Origin: Bacteroidia bacterium
GTDB taxonomy: Bacteria; Bacteroidota; Bacteroidia; Flavobacteriales; Flavobacteriaceae
Direction: 5' to 3'
Length of the DNA stretch: 62,111 nucleotides
NCBI GenBank assembly: GCA_030430535.1
Contig: JAUIKY010000017.1
Span: 1-62,111, forward strand
Positions within the stretch are counted from its first letter, which is position 1; each line of letters opens with the position of its first letter. This document shows positions 55,628 to 62,111 of the stretch, one piece after another. Below the pieces are notes generated by a model. That model was not told where the DNA came from. It searched no databases and worked only from the letters and a program-made list of their open reading frames with translations. Both the position numbers and the translations under genes were made by a program.

Positions 55628-55631
55628 AATT

Positions 55632-55856
55632 ATGGATGTAATAAATCAAGCTTTGGAGTTTGAGCAGCGTAAAATGAAATCGCTCTCAACCAGTGATAGA
55701 GTCAAGATTTCTAGAGAAGCCAAACGACTTATTTTAGACTTGAATCAAATTTACAAACAGAAAAAAGACGAGAACATTATGGATATCATGAAACGGCTCA
55801 CGGCCATAAAACAAAAAGTTGAAAAGCGCTTAAAAGGCGCTCCCTTAACCGCGTAA
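55632..55856 (+). CDS. Small helical protein, paralogue 1 (74 aa)
   Basis: I start at MDVINQALEFEQRKMKSLST (55632), 4 bases after folE. It is charged and fully helical, with SREAKRLILDLNQIY and a C-terminal DIMKRLTAIKQKVEKRLKG. The paralogue at 56021 shares MKRLTAIKQK and EKRLKG exactly. No known domain. It is expressed with the light-response genes. Confidence 0.8.
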   Translation: MDVINQALEFEQRKMKSLSTSDRVKISREAKRLILDLNQIYKQKKDENIMDIMKRLTAIKQKVEKRLKGAPLTA

Positions 55857-55968
55857 TCTTTAAAACTACTCAAATTTTGGTCAAAACCACTGTGTTTTAT
55901 TAAATTTTTTATAAAATAAGAGCATAAAAACATCAAATATCATAGATTTTACTATATTGTCAAATTCA

Positions 55969-55987
55969 TGAAACAGCACATGTTTCA
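55969..55987 (+). promoter_or_regulatory. Inverted repeat between the two small paralogues
   Basis: tgaaaca and tgtttca are perfect 7-base arms with a 5-base spacer, 34 bases upstream of the second paralogue. It differs from the 28-base operators, so it may bind another factor or be an RNA hairpin. Confidence 0.35.
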
Positions 55988-56020
55988 ATTATATTCAATA
56001 TACAGGATAAAATAAAAACT

Positions 56021-56236
56021 ATGAAGATTATTGACCGAGCTTTAGCATTTGAGCAACGCAAGCACACCTTTAAAACAACCAGCGAGCGTATTGAATCGTC
56101 GAGAGAAGTAAAAGACCTGATATTAAGCTTAAATGATATCTATAAAGAAGACAAAGATCCTAAAATCATGGATCTTATGAAACGCTTAACTGCGATAAAA
56201 CAAAAAATTGAAAAACGGCTAAAGGGCAGGCCATAA
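56021..56236 (+). CDS. Small helical protein, paralogue 2 (71 aa)
   Basis: MKIIDRALAFEQRKHTFKTT starts a fully helical, charged protein with SSREVKDLILSLNDIYKED and DLMKRLTAIKQKIEKRLKG. It is about half identical to the product of 55632-55856, most strongly at the C-terminus. The two arose by tandem duplication. A 164-base spacer with an inverted repeat separates them. Confidence 0.8.
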   Translation: MKIIDRALAFEQRKHTFKTTSERIESSREVKDLILSLNDIYKEDKDPKIMDLMKRLTAIKQKIEKRLKGRP

Positions 56237-56260
56237 GTTTAAAAAATGCCCTGAAACCAT

Positions 56261-56944
56261 ATGAAAACAATAATTATAATTGGTGGTAGTAAGGGCATTG
56301 GAAACGCCATTGTTGATTGTTTAATCGACACTCACAAGATTGTAAACATCAGCAGAACTGAGCCCAAACAAACCCACTCCAACTTATCGCACCTCCAGTG
56401 CGACATTCTTACCGACAATTTACCAGATATTGAAAATGCCGATGCCCTTGTTTATTGTCCGGGCAGCATCAACCTGAAACCTATCAACAGATTGAGCGTT
56501 GATGATTTTAAATCTGATTTTGAAATTAACGTTATCGGGGCTGTAAAAGCCATTCAAAAATACCTTCCCATATTAAAGGAAGGAAACCACCCGGCCATAC
56601 TTATGTTTAGTACAGTGGCTTCTAAATTGGGCATGCCTTTTCACGCCAGTATTGCTACTGCAAAATCGGGTGTTGAAGGCCTAGTAAAATCGTTGGGTGC
56701 CGAGCTTGCTCCCACCGTGCGGGTCAATGCCATTGCGCCCACCGTAACCGATACTGACCTGGCATCAAAGTTACTGAGAAACGATAAGATGAAAGAGAAT
56801 ATCACAGATAGGCATCCGCTTAAAAAATATCTCAACCCGAAGGAAGTCGCCAATATGGCCTCCTTTTTAATTTCAGATAAAGCCGCCTCCATTTCTGGAC
56901 AAATATTCGAAATGGACTGCGGCATTGTGAGTTTCAAAATATAA
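56261..56944 (+). CDS. SDR family protein lacking the catalytic Tyr
   Basis: The 227-residue protein has the cofactor motif IIIGGSKGIGNAIVDCL (NAD(P)) and a Ser in MFSTVAS. The Tyr-x3-Lys position reads FHASIATAKSGVEGL, with Ile at the Tyr position while Lys is kept. C-terminal NAIAPTVTDTDLA and GQIFEMDCG fit SDR folds. It may bind rather than oxidise its substrate, or use an atypical mechanism. It lies 24 bases after the small paralogue. Confidence 0.85.
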   Translation: MKTIIIIGGSKGIGNAIVDCLIDTHKIVNISRTEPKQTHSNLSHLQCDILTDNLPDIENADALVYCPGSINLKPINRLSVDDFKSDFEINVIGAVKAIQKYLPILKEGNHPAILMFSTVASKLGMPFHASIATAKSGVEGLVKSLGAELAPTVRVNAIAPTVTDTDLASKLLRNDKMKENITDRHPLKKYLNPKEVANMASFLISDKAASISGQIFEMDCGIVSFKI

Positions 56945-56964
56945 CCCTTAAAAACAAATCAGCT

Positions 56965-57132
56965 ATGTTCAATTTTTTCAAGAAAAAGTCAGAAAAAGAA
57001 AAATTAGAAAATCAATTCAAAAAATTGATGAGAGAATGGCATGACCTCTCCTCTATTAATAGGGCTGCCAGCGATAAAAAATATGCGCAAGCACAAGAAA
57101 TTGCCAAAACCTTGAACAGTTTGAAACATGAA
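56965..57132 (+). CDS. Lacal_2735 family small protein (55 aa)
   Basis: The frame MFNFFKKKSEKEKLENQFKK continues with WHDLSSINRAASDKKYAQA and ends LNSFET. This is the typical length and pattern of the Lacal_2735 family: a helical hairpin with Lys-rich start and a conserved NRxxSDxKYAxA motif. Function unknown. Its stop overlaps the TspO start by ATGA, so translation is coupled. Confidence 0.8.
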
Positions 57133-57589
57133 GTTGCTTAAATACATCGTAATTTTTTTGGTGATTAATTTCGGTGCGTTGGCTATTGGCACGTGGCTTA
57201 TGGACAACGGCCCACAGACCGCATGGTACCAAAACCTAAACAAAGCACCTTGGACCCCACCAGGTTGGGTGTTTGGCGCGGCTTGGAGTACTATCATGGT
57301 TTGCTTTTCAATATATATGGCCTTTTTATATCAAGCTAAACCCTCCAATAAAGTGGTGGCCTTATTTGGTGTGCAGTTTTTTCTCAATGTTATTTGGAAT
57401 TACATCTTTTTTAACCAACATCAAGTGGGATTGGGGCTTGCGGCTATCGTACTTTTAACGCTACTATTGGCCACATTTCTCGTTTCATATTATAAAACAC
57501 TGCACGCCAAAAGCCTTTTAATTTTACCCTATTTAATATGGTTGTGCGTTGCGACATCATTAAATGCTTATATTTTAATTTATAATTAA
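57128..57589 (+). CDS. tspO: TspO/MBR family membrane protein
   Basis: The 153-residue protein has five membrane spans and the TspO signature WYQNLNKAPWTPPGWVFGAA at about 35-55. NVIWNYIFF lies in the third span, and LICVATSLNAY-like WLCVATSLNAYILIYN ends the fifth. TspO binds or degrades porphyrins and is light- or oxygen-linked in other bacteria. Its place in a photolyase cluster suggests control of photosensitising tetrapyrroles. Confidence 0.92.
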   Translation: MKLLKYIVIFLVINFGALAIGTWLMDNGPQTAWYQNLNKAPWTPPGWVFGAAWSTIMVCFSIYMAFLYQAKPSNKVVALFGVQFFLNVIWNYIFFNQHQVGLGLAAIVLLTLLLATFLVSYYKTLHAKSLLILPYLIWLCVATSLNAYILIYN

Positions 57590-57615
57590 CGCCACCCATT
57601 CAATAATTACACCGC

Positions 57616-58116
57616 ATGAAAATTTACAGATTGCATAAAAAACAAAATTTACCCATTTCCATTGAGGAAGCCTGGCGTTTTTTATCGAATCCTAAAAACC
57701 TAAAGGTTATTACACCCGATTATATGGGGTTCCATATTTTATCGGGAGCCGACAGGCCTATGTTTGCCGGTCAGATTATACAATATATTGTTACACCTGT
57801 GCTGGGCATAAAAACAAAGTGGGTTACCGAAATCACCCATAGTGTGCACCAAGAATATTTTGTTGACGAGCAACGTTTTGGCCCTTACGCACTGTGGCAC
57901 CACAAACATTTTTTAAAGGAAATTAATGGCGGTGTAGAAATGGAAGATATTATTGATTATAAGCTTCCTTTCGGCATGCTCGGGCAACTGGTTCACCCCA
58001 TTTTAGTAAAGCCTAAATTGGAAGAAATTTTCAGTTACAGACAACAGAAATTGGAAGAACTTTTTGGAACCTACCAACACCAAGACCCCGTAAAACACCT
58101 AAAAACATCAGTATAA
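57616..58116 (+). CDS. SRPBCC (START-like) family protein
   Basis: The 166-residue protein has the START-like features PISIEEAWRFLSNPKNLKVI and PDYMGFHILSGAD at the start. GFHILS, WVTEITHSVHQEYFVDEQRF and PYALWHHKHFLKEINGGVEM follow. It should form a hydrophobic pocket for a lipid or pigment. It lies 4 bases before the CPD photolyase gene, a pairing common in Flavobacteria. Confidence 0.9.
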   Translation: MKIYRLHKKQNLPISIEEAWRFLSNPKNLKVITPDYMGFHILSGADRPMFAGQIIQYIVTPVLGIKTKWVTEITHSVHQEYFVDEQRFGPYALWHHKHFLKEINGGVEMEDIIDYKLPFGMLGQLVHPILVKPKLEEIFSYRQQKLEELFGTYQHQDPVKHLKTSV

Positions 58117-58120
58117 CCAC

Positions 58121-59425
58121 ATGAAAGAACCCTTAAATATTTTTTGGTTTCGCCGTGATTTAAGGCTGGACGACAACCTCGGTTTTTACGAAGCCCTAAA
58201 AAGCGACCGCCCAGTATTGCCTATTTTTATTTTCGACAAGAATATTCTTGATAAATTACCCGAAAACGACGCCCGCGTCACCTTTATTTTTGAAACGCTT
58301 CAAAGCATGCGAGACACCCTCCAAAAAGAAAGGGAAAGCAGCATTGCTATGTTTTATGGCACTCCAGAAGACATCTTTAAAAACTTGATTGAAGAATACG
58401 AAATCAACACGGTTTTCACCAACCACGACTACGAGCCCTATGCTACCGAGCGCGACAATGCCATAAAATCACTTTTGGAAAAGCACAATGTGGCCTTTAA
58501 AACTTACAAAGACCAAGTGATTTTTGAAAAAGACGAGGTGGTTAAAAACGACGGCGATCCCTATGTGGTGTACACGCCATACATGAAAACCTGGAAAGAA
58601 ACATTCAAAAACTACAGTCTCGATATTTATTACACCAACCCTTATTTGGATAATTTAGTAAAACACACGAGGCTGCCCAACCTGTCCTTATCTGATATGG
58701 GGTTTAAAAGGGCATCACAAAAAATTGAAGAATATACCGTTACACCAACGCTCATCCAAGAATATGAAAATAAACGGAACTATCCTGCTAAAGATGCCAC
58801 TTCCCGTCTGGGTCCGCATTTACGGTTTGGCACGGTAAGCATCCGTAAAATGATAAAAAAAGCCATTGCGGAAAACAACGAAACCTTTTGGCAAGAACTT
58901 ATTTGGCGGGAGTTTTTTATGCAGATTTTATGGCACTTTCCGCATACGGTTACAGAAAGTTTTAAGCCCAAATACGACCGCATTGAATGGCGCAACAACG
59001 AAGACGAATTTAAACGATGGTGTGAAGGTAAAACAGGTTATCCATTGGTAGATGCCGGTATGCGCCAACTCAACGAAACAGGCTTTATGCACAACCGCGT
59101 ACGCATGTTGGTGGGTAGTTTTTTATGTAAACACCTACTTATTGATTGGCGTTGGGGCGAAGCCTATTTTGCCGAAAAGCTGCACGATTACGAAATGGCC
59201 AGTAACGTGGGCAACTGGCAATGGGTAGCCGGCAGCGGTGTAGATGCCGCACCCTATTTTAGGATTTTTAACCCCATTACACAAATAGATAAGTTCGATA
59301 AAAACCACGAATACATTAAAACCTGGGTACCCGATTTACAGGAACTCACTTACCCCGAAAAAATGGTGGACCACAAATTTGCCCGCGAGCGTTGTTTAGA
59401 GGTTTATAAAGCCGCTTTGAATTAA
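58121..59425 (+). CDS. phrB: Class I CPD deoxyribodipyrimidine photolyase
   Basis: The 434-residue protein starts NIFWFRRDLRLDDNLGFYEA. It has ELIWREFFMQILWHFPH, then TGFMHNRVRMLVGSFLCKHL and IDWRWGEAYFAEKLHDYEMA, NVGNWQWVAGSGVDAAPYF and RIFNP. All are the class I photolyase signatures including the flavin Asn and the substrate pocket. It uses light to split cyclobutane pyrimidine dimers. It ends the second operon; no clear terminator is visible right after. Confidence 0.95.
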   Translation: MKEPLNIFWFRRDLRLDDNLGFYEALKSDRPVLPIFIFDKNILDKLPENDARVTFIFETLQSMRDTLQKERESSIAMFYGTPEDIFKNLIEEYEINTVFTNHDYEPYATERDNAIKSLLEKHNVAFKTYKDQVIFEKDEVVKNDGDPYVVYTPYMKTWKETFKNYSLDIYYTNPYLDNLVKHTRLPNLSLSDMGFKRASQKIEEYTVTPTLIQEYENKRNYPAKDATSRLGPHLRFGTVSIRKMIKKAIAENNETFWQELIWREFFMQILWHFPHTVTESFKPKYDRIEWRNNEDEFKRWCEGKTGYPLVDAGMRQLNETGFMHNRVRMLVGSFLCKHLLIDWRWGEAYFAEKLHDYEMASNVGNWQWVAGSGVDAAPYFRIFNPITQIDKFDKNHEYIKTWVPDLQELTYPEKMVDHKFARERCLEVYKAALN

Positions 59426-59496
59426 CAAATCTTAAATTGGTTTTGTAAAAAATTTCGGTTATTTTCGTTTTATATTTACTAGAGTAAATTTAATGG

Positions 59497-59520
59497 GGCT
59501 AAACGCAATTGCGTTTAGCC
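59497..59520. repeat. Perfect 24-bp palindrome at the edge of the cassette zone
   Basis: ggctaaacgcaa and ttgcgtttagcc are exact reverse complements without a loop. It is followed by the inverted repeat tgttggcaaca (59524-59534). This 118-base gap after the photolyase has no gene. Confidence 0.75.
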
Positions 59521-59523
59521 AAA

Positions 59524-60072
59524 TGTTGGCAACAATTTAAGAAATGACGAAATACATTAAAATATTTATAGTTCTTTTGACATTAACTGCTTGCGGTCAG
59601 AAAGAAACTGAAAAGAAAACATCAGAAAATGTGAATGAAAAGTCTACGGAATCGAAACAAAAAACTGATTCTGAAAAAGTGGAAAAATGGACTGATTCTA
59701 ATGGAAACGTTTTCATCGAAAAAGGAAATGAAATTTCTATAATTCCTGCCAAATACAATAAAACTGGAAAAACATACAAAGTATTTATTTACAATGAAAC
59801 TTCTGACGGAATCGGTATCATTGGTAATTTAAGAATAAAACCGAATGAATTTAAAGTTTTTAATCTCAAAGATACTGACACTCTAAAATTAGAAAATGGA
59901 GTGGAATTTATGTTTGGAGAAACTTATGGACTTGAAGTTGAGGACAAAAAATCTCAAGTTAGTGGACTTGGAGGAAAATATTTAGACATTTATAAAGTTC
60001 CTGATGATGCTGAATGGGCTTTTGTCATAGTACCAATTGGAGATGGTGATAAATAAAAAACTGTTGCCAACA
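59524..60072. repeat. Cassette 1: gene flanked by 11-bp inverted repeats
   Basis: tgttggcaaca at 59524-59534 and its exact reverse complement tgttgccaaca at 60062-60072 bracket the lipoprotein gene at 59544-60056 with little spare DNA. The pattern suggests a single-gene mobile cassette or a recombination target; I cannot name the system. Confidence 0.5.
59544..60056 (+). CDS. Hypothetical lipoprotein in cassette 1 (170 aa)
   Basis: MTKYIKIFIVLLTLTACGQK gives a lipobox Cys17, then a charged Lys/Glu/Ser linker (KETEKKTSENVNEKSTESKQ) and a beta domain ending DAEWAFVIVPIGDGDK. The mature domain has no recognisable motif. Its AT-rich codon use and linker suggest an accessory gene. Function unknown. 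Confidence 0.7.
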   Translation: MTKYIKIFIVLLTLTACGQKETEKKTSENVNEKSTESKQKTDSEKVEKWTDSNGNVFIEKGNEISIIPAKYNKTGKTYKVFIYNETSDGIGIIGNLRIKPNEFKVFNLKDTDTLKLENGVEFMFGETYGLEVEDKKSQVSGLGGKYLDIYKVPDDAEWAFVIVPIGDGDK

Positions 60073-60099
60073 AAGAACTGAGTTAAAAAACAAGCAATT

Positions 60100-61065
60100 T
60101 CAAGCTAATTTAGAAACAAAGTCCTCATTATAGGGCAGTCCACTTTTTGCAATGGCAAATGCCTGTTTCAACAGTTTGTTTGCCACGGCTATCAATGCCA
60201 GTTTTTTGCTCTTTCCCTTTGCCACAATCCTATCGAACAATGCCTTACACGCCCTATTATATTTATATGCCGATAATGCTGCCAAAAACACCAAGTTCCG
60301 TAGCTTCCTATTGCCCACTTTACTTATCCTGCTACGCCCCCTCACACTACTTCCCGACTCCCTAATGGTTGGGGTAATCCCTACATAGCTGCACAGTTGC
60401 TTTGCGCTCTCAAACTTCTTAAACCCATCGGTAACCACTATTAAAAACAATGCCGTCTTTAGGCCTATCCCAGGGATGGTCTGCAACAAGGTCAATTGCG
60501 CCTGCTGGTCCCTTTTCACTAATTCAAGCAACCGTTCCTCCAATATTGCAATCTCATTCTTTAGGTGTTTTAGATCTCGCCTCAGCGACCTGTAAACTGT
60601 CCTTGAGGGGATACCCAAAACCTCTTCCCCGTGCAGCTTGTTTTTTGTCGCGGTACTCTTTTTTACGTAACTGTCCAGTAACCTAAAGAGCTGAAGGCAC
60701 TCTGACTGGACATCCGTCAGGGCACTGTACAAGGGAACCTCGTTTACCGTGCCGTACTCACATATCGATCTTGAATCGCTCTTATCGGTCTTTACCTTTG
60801 CCAATTTCATCTGGATGAACCGCTTTACCGATAAGGGGTTTATCACTGAGACCAACACTCCGTTTTTATGAAGGAACTGTGCCAGCCTATAATGGTAATA
60901 ACCCGTGGCCTCCATTACTACCTGAGCTGTTTTTGGCAACTTTTTTAGTAACTGCTTAAAACCCGGCTCGTCATTTTTTAACTGGAAATGCCCTTGCTCG
61001 GGATTGTAGATGTCCAGCACGCTTTTACTGATGTCAACACCATAAATTTTTCTATCTTTATTCAT
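60100..61065 (-). CDS. IS110 family transposase
   Basis: I start at MNKDRKIYGVDISKSVLDIY (61065), 321 residues. The N-terminal RuvC-like DEDD domain has IYGVDISKSVLDI (first Asp), VVMEATGYYHYRLAQ (Glu) and KTDKSDSRSICEYG (Asp-rich end). The C-terminal transposase_20 part has LLQTIPGIGLKTALFLI and ESGSSVRGRSRISKVGNRKL with the catalytic-type Ser region. IS110 elements insert without TIRs and use a bridge RNA. The gene is complete and in frame, so the copy may be active. Confidence 0.94.
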   Translation of the reverse strand: MNKDRKIYGVDISKSVLDIYNPEQGHFQLKNDEPGFKQLLKKLPKTAQVVMEATGYYHYRLAQFLHKNGVLVSVINPLSVKRFIQMKLAKVKTDKSDSRSICEYGTVNEVPLYSALTDVQSECLQLFRLLDSYVKKSTATKNKLHGEEVLGIPSRTVYRSLRRDLKHLKNEIAILEERLLELVKRDQQAQLTLLQTIPGIGLKTALFLIVVTDGFKKFESAKQLCSYVGITPTIRESGSSVRGRSRISKVGNRKLRNLVFLAALSAYKYNRACKALFDRIVAKGKSKKLALIAVANKLLKQAFAIAKSGLPYNEDFVSKLA

Positions 61066-61250
61066 AAGAACTGAATTTGGAAAGAACACCGCTACCCACA
61101 TTTCAACAACTTAAAACCGAGATCTAGGTCTCACAGAACTGAACGAAGTCTAGGTAGTAAAAGAGAGAGGGTTATCAATGTTGACGGAATCTATAGTCCC
61201 AGCGTATAACATAACCTTATTTCTCTCTTTTGTTCTTTCTGATTAATACA
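61066..61250 (-). ncRNA. Possible IS110 bridge RNA region
   Basis: This gene-free DNA lies upstream of the transposase start, where IS621/IS110 elements encode their bridge RNA. It contains a nested stem: aaaagagag (61159-61167) pairs with ctctctttt (61223-61231) and ggttat (61170-61175) with ataacc (61211-61216), enclosing about 35 bases. Boundaries are approximate and no guide-target match can be tested here. Confidence 0.4.
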
Positions 61251-61279
61251 TCTAATTTAATAGATTGTAAACTTAAGAT

Positions 61280-61340
61280 GTATAACCGCAATTACGGCGG
61301 ATTCGACTACGTCCGAATCCACTCGGAATTGCTTAAGCTA
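61280..61340. repeat. Nested hairpin at the IS110/cassette 2 junction
   Basis: ggattcg and cgaatcc (61299-61320) lie inside gcaatt and aattgc arms, so about 45 bases can fold in one stem. It precedes cassette 2 and may be a remnant of another cassette boundary. The rest of 61066-61429 has no gene. Confidence 0.5.
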
Positions 61341-61399
61341 GTAAATAACTAAAATCTTTTGGCTAACTTAGTCCGATAACTGACGGGTTATACGAAGCC

Positions 61400-61990
61400 G
61401 TTGTGTACAATACCCAAAAAAAACTCAAAATGAAGTTAGTTTTATCTATTTTGGTTTTAGTTTTCGCTTCTAAATTAGGATTCACACAAAACAAAATAGC
61501 GACTGACTCATTAATTGAATGGAATAAATCGATAAAATTAAAATGGACTGATTTTAAAGGAAATCCGCCAGAAGATAAGAACATTACAATCGCTGAAACT
61601 CAATGCTACGTAAAATTTATAGAAATTTATTATGACATTAATAATGTTCCTAAATTTACTATAAAATGCTACTTTGGCAAAAATCAATCTTGGTCTATTG
61701 TTTCTGATTTGGAAACATTAAAACATGAACAATTACATTTTGACCTTTGGGAACTAGTTACTAGAAAAATTAGAAAAGAATTTTCGGAATTAAACAACGA
61801 AAATGAGAAAAATATTTCCGTTTATTACAATAAATATTCTGAATTGATGCATTATGGAATAGAATTACAAAATCAATATGACAACGAAAGCTATTTTAGT
61901 GAAAAAGGACAAAATTATTGGAATGATAAGATTTTAAACGGACTTAAAGAGTTGAATAAATATGACCTTTAAAAAAGTACTGTACACAAC
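61400..61990. repeat. Cassette 2: gene flanked by 10-bp inverted repeats
   Basis: gttgtgtaca at 61400-61409 and its exact reverse complement tgtacacaac at 61981-61990 bracket the gene at 61430-61972. caacggt and accgttg next to the right repeat form another hairpin. Layout matches cassette 1. Confidence 0.5.
61430..61972 (+). CDS. Secreted DUF922-like putative zinc protease (180 aa)
   Basis: I start at MKLVLSILVLVFASKLGFTQ (61430), a signal peptide. The mature protein has KLKWTDFKGNPPEDKN and, at H99-H103, HEQLH, a HExxH zinc motif, followed by FDLWELVTRKIRKEF. This pattern is that of DUF922, a family of predicted secreted Zn-dependent proteases in Bacteroidota. It lies in cassette 2. Substrate unknown; a stand-alone accessory gene is likely. 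Confidence 0.78.
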   Translation: MKLVLSILVLVFASKLGFTQNKIATDSLIEWNKSIKLKWTDFKGNPPEDKNITIAETQCYVKFIEIYYDINNVPKFTIKCYFGKNQSWSIVSDLETLKHEQLHFDLWELVTRKIRKEFSELNNENEKNISVYYNKYSELMHYGIELQNQYDNESYFSEKGQNYWNDKILNGLKELNKYDL

Positions 61991-62041
61991 AACGGTAACC
62001 GTTGCACAAGTCCATAATTTCGTAAAAACTTTAAACAGAAG

Positions 62042-62067
62042 CGCCCTTTTTAAGGGCGTTTGTTTTT
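62042..62067 (+). terminator. Terminator downstream of cassette 2
   Basis: cgccctt and aagggcg with a short loop, followed by a T-rich run. The remaining bases to the window end show no gene. Confidence 0.75.
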
Positions 62068-62111
62068 ATACCATCATTTTAACGGCTAAATTTTGGTTGG
62101 TTATATGGGCT

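Overview
The window looks like a chromosomal segment of a marine-type member of the Flavobacteriaceae (Bacteroidota). The DNA is AT-rich, the -7 boxes fit TAnnTTTG, start regions are AT-rich without strong Shine-Dalgarno sequences, and it carries family-typical genes: a Lacal_2735-type small protein, DUF2911, YtxJ, SemiSWEET, a DASH cryptochrome and lipoproteins with S/A-S/A-C lipoboxes. I do not name a genus. No rRNA, CRISPR array or complete prophage is visible. There is one tRNA (Arg, TCT).

Layout. 1-3.7 kb: the 3' end of a formylglycine-generating enzyme, then an ABC exporter (NEW3 secreted/anchored protein, ATPase, permease) closed by a 23-bp-arm terminator. 3.7-4.0 kb: an IS3 transposase relic and a 17-bp triplet repeat. 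4.0-6.6 kb: a DUF1989 protein plus YqcI/YcgG-type heme N-oxygenase pair, a YetF-like protein and a SemiSWEET. 6.6-10.4 kb (minus strand): catalase, general-stress SDR and a PA2169-like four-helix protein. 10.5-13.1 kb: a frameshifted D-2-hydroxyacid dehydrogenase, an AraC regulator and two small genes. 13.2-16.8 kb: an AraC-type regulator, response regulator and multi-PAS histidine kinase. 17-21.5 kb: nitroreductase, tRNA-Arg and a GntR-galK-galT operon. 21.7-28.6 kb: three lipoproteins, glyA and fumarylacetoacetase. 28.7-31.8 kb: a compact GIY-YIG/small protein/SMC-like ATPase cassette that resembles a defence system. 32-45 kb: adenylate cyclase, redox genes, clpB, a PIG-L deacetylase with a Na+/solute symporter and oxidoreductase, FrnE and DUF2911.

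45.5-59.4 kb is the centrepiece, a dense two-operon light/UV-response region. A TetR-type regulator is followed by an ABC1 kinase, flavin reductase, SDR-DUF2867, a DUF2256 zinc-finger protein (TTG start), a DASH cryptochrome, an FeS-type (6-4) photolyase and a divergent photolyase. The second operon has TIGR03643, GTP cyclohydrolase I, two paralogous small helical proteins, an atypical SDR, a Lacal_2735-type protein, TspO, SRPBCC and a CPD photolyase. Both operons start behind the same 28-bp inverted-repeat operator, placed identically relative to the -7 box, so the TetR protein probably controls itself and the whole set. 59.4 kb to the end is a mobile, cassette-like zone: two single-gene AT-rich units flanked by short inverted repeats, with an IS110-family element between them whose upstream non-coding DNA could encode a bridge RNA.

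Most promising for new biology are the GIY-YIG/ATPase cassette (28.7-31.8 kb), the shared TetR operator of the photolyase regulon, the possible IS110 bridge RNA, and the DUF1989/GntA-like pair.
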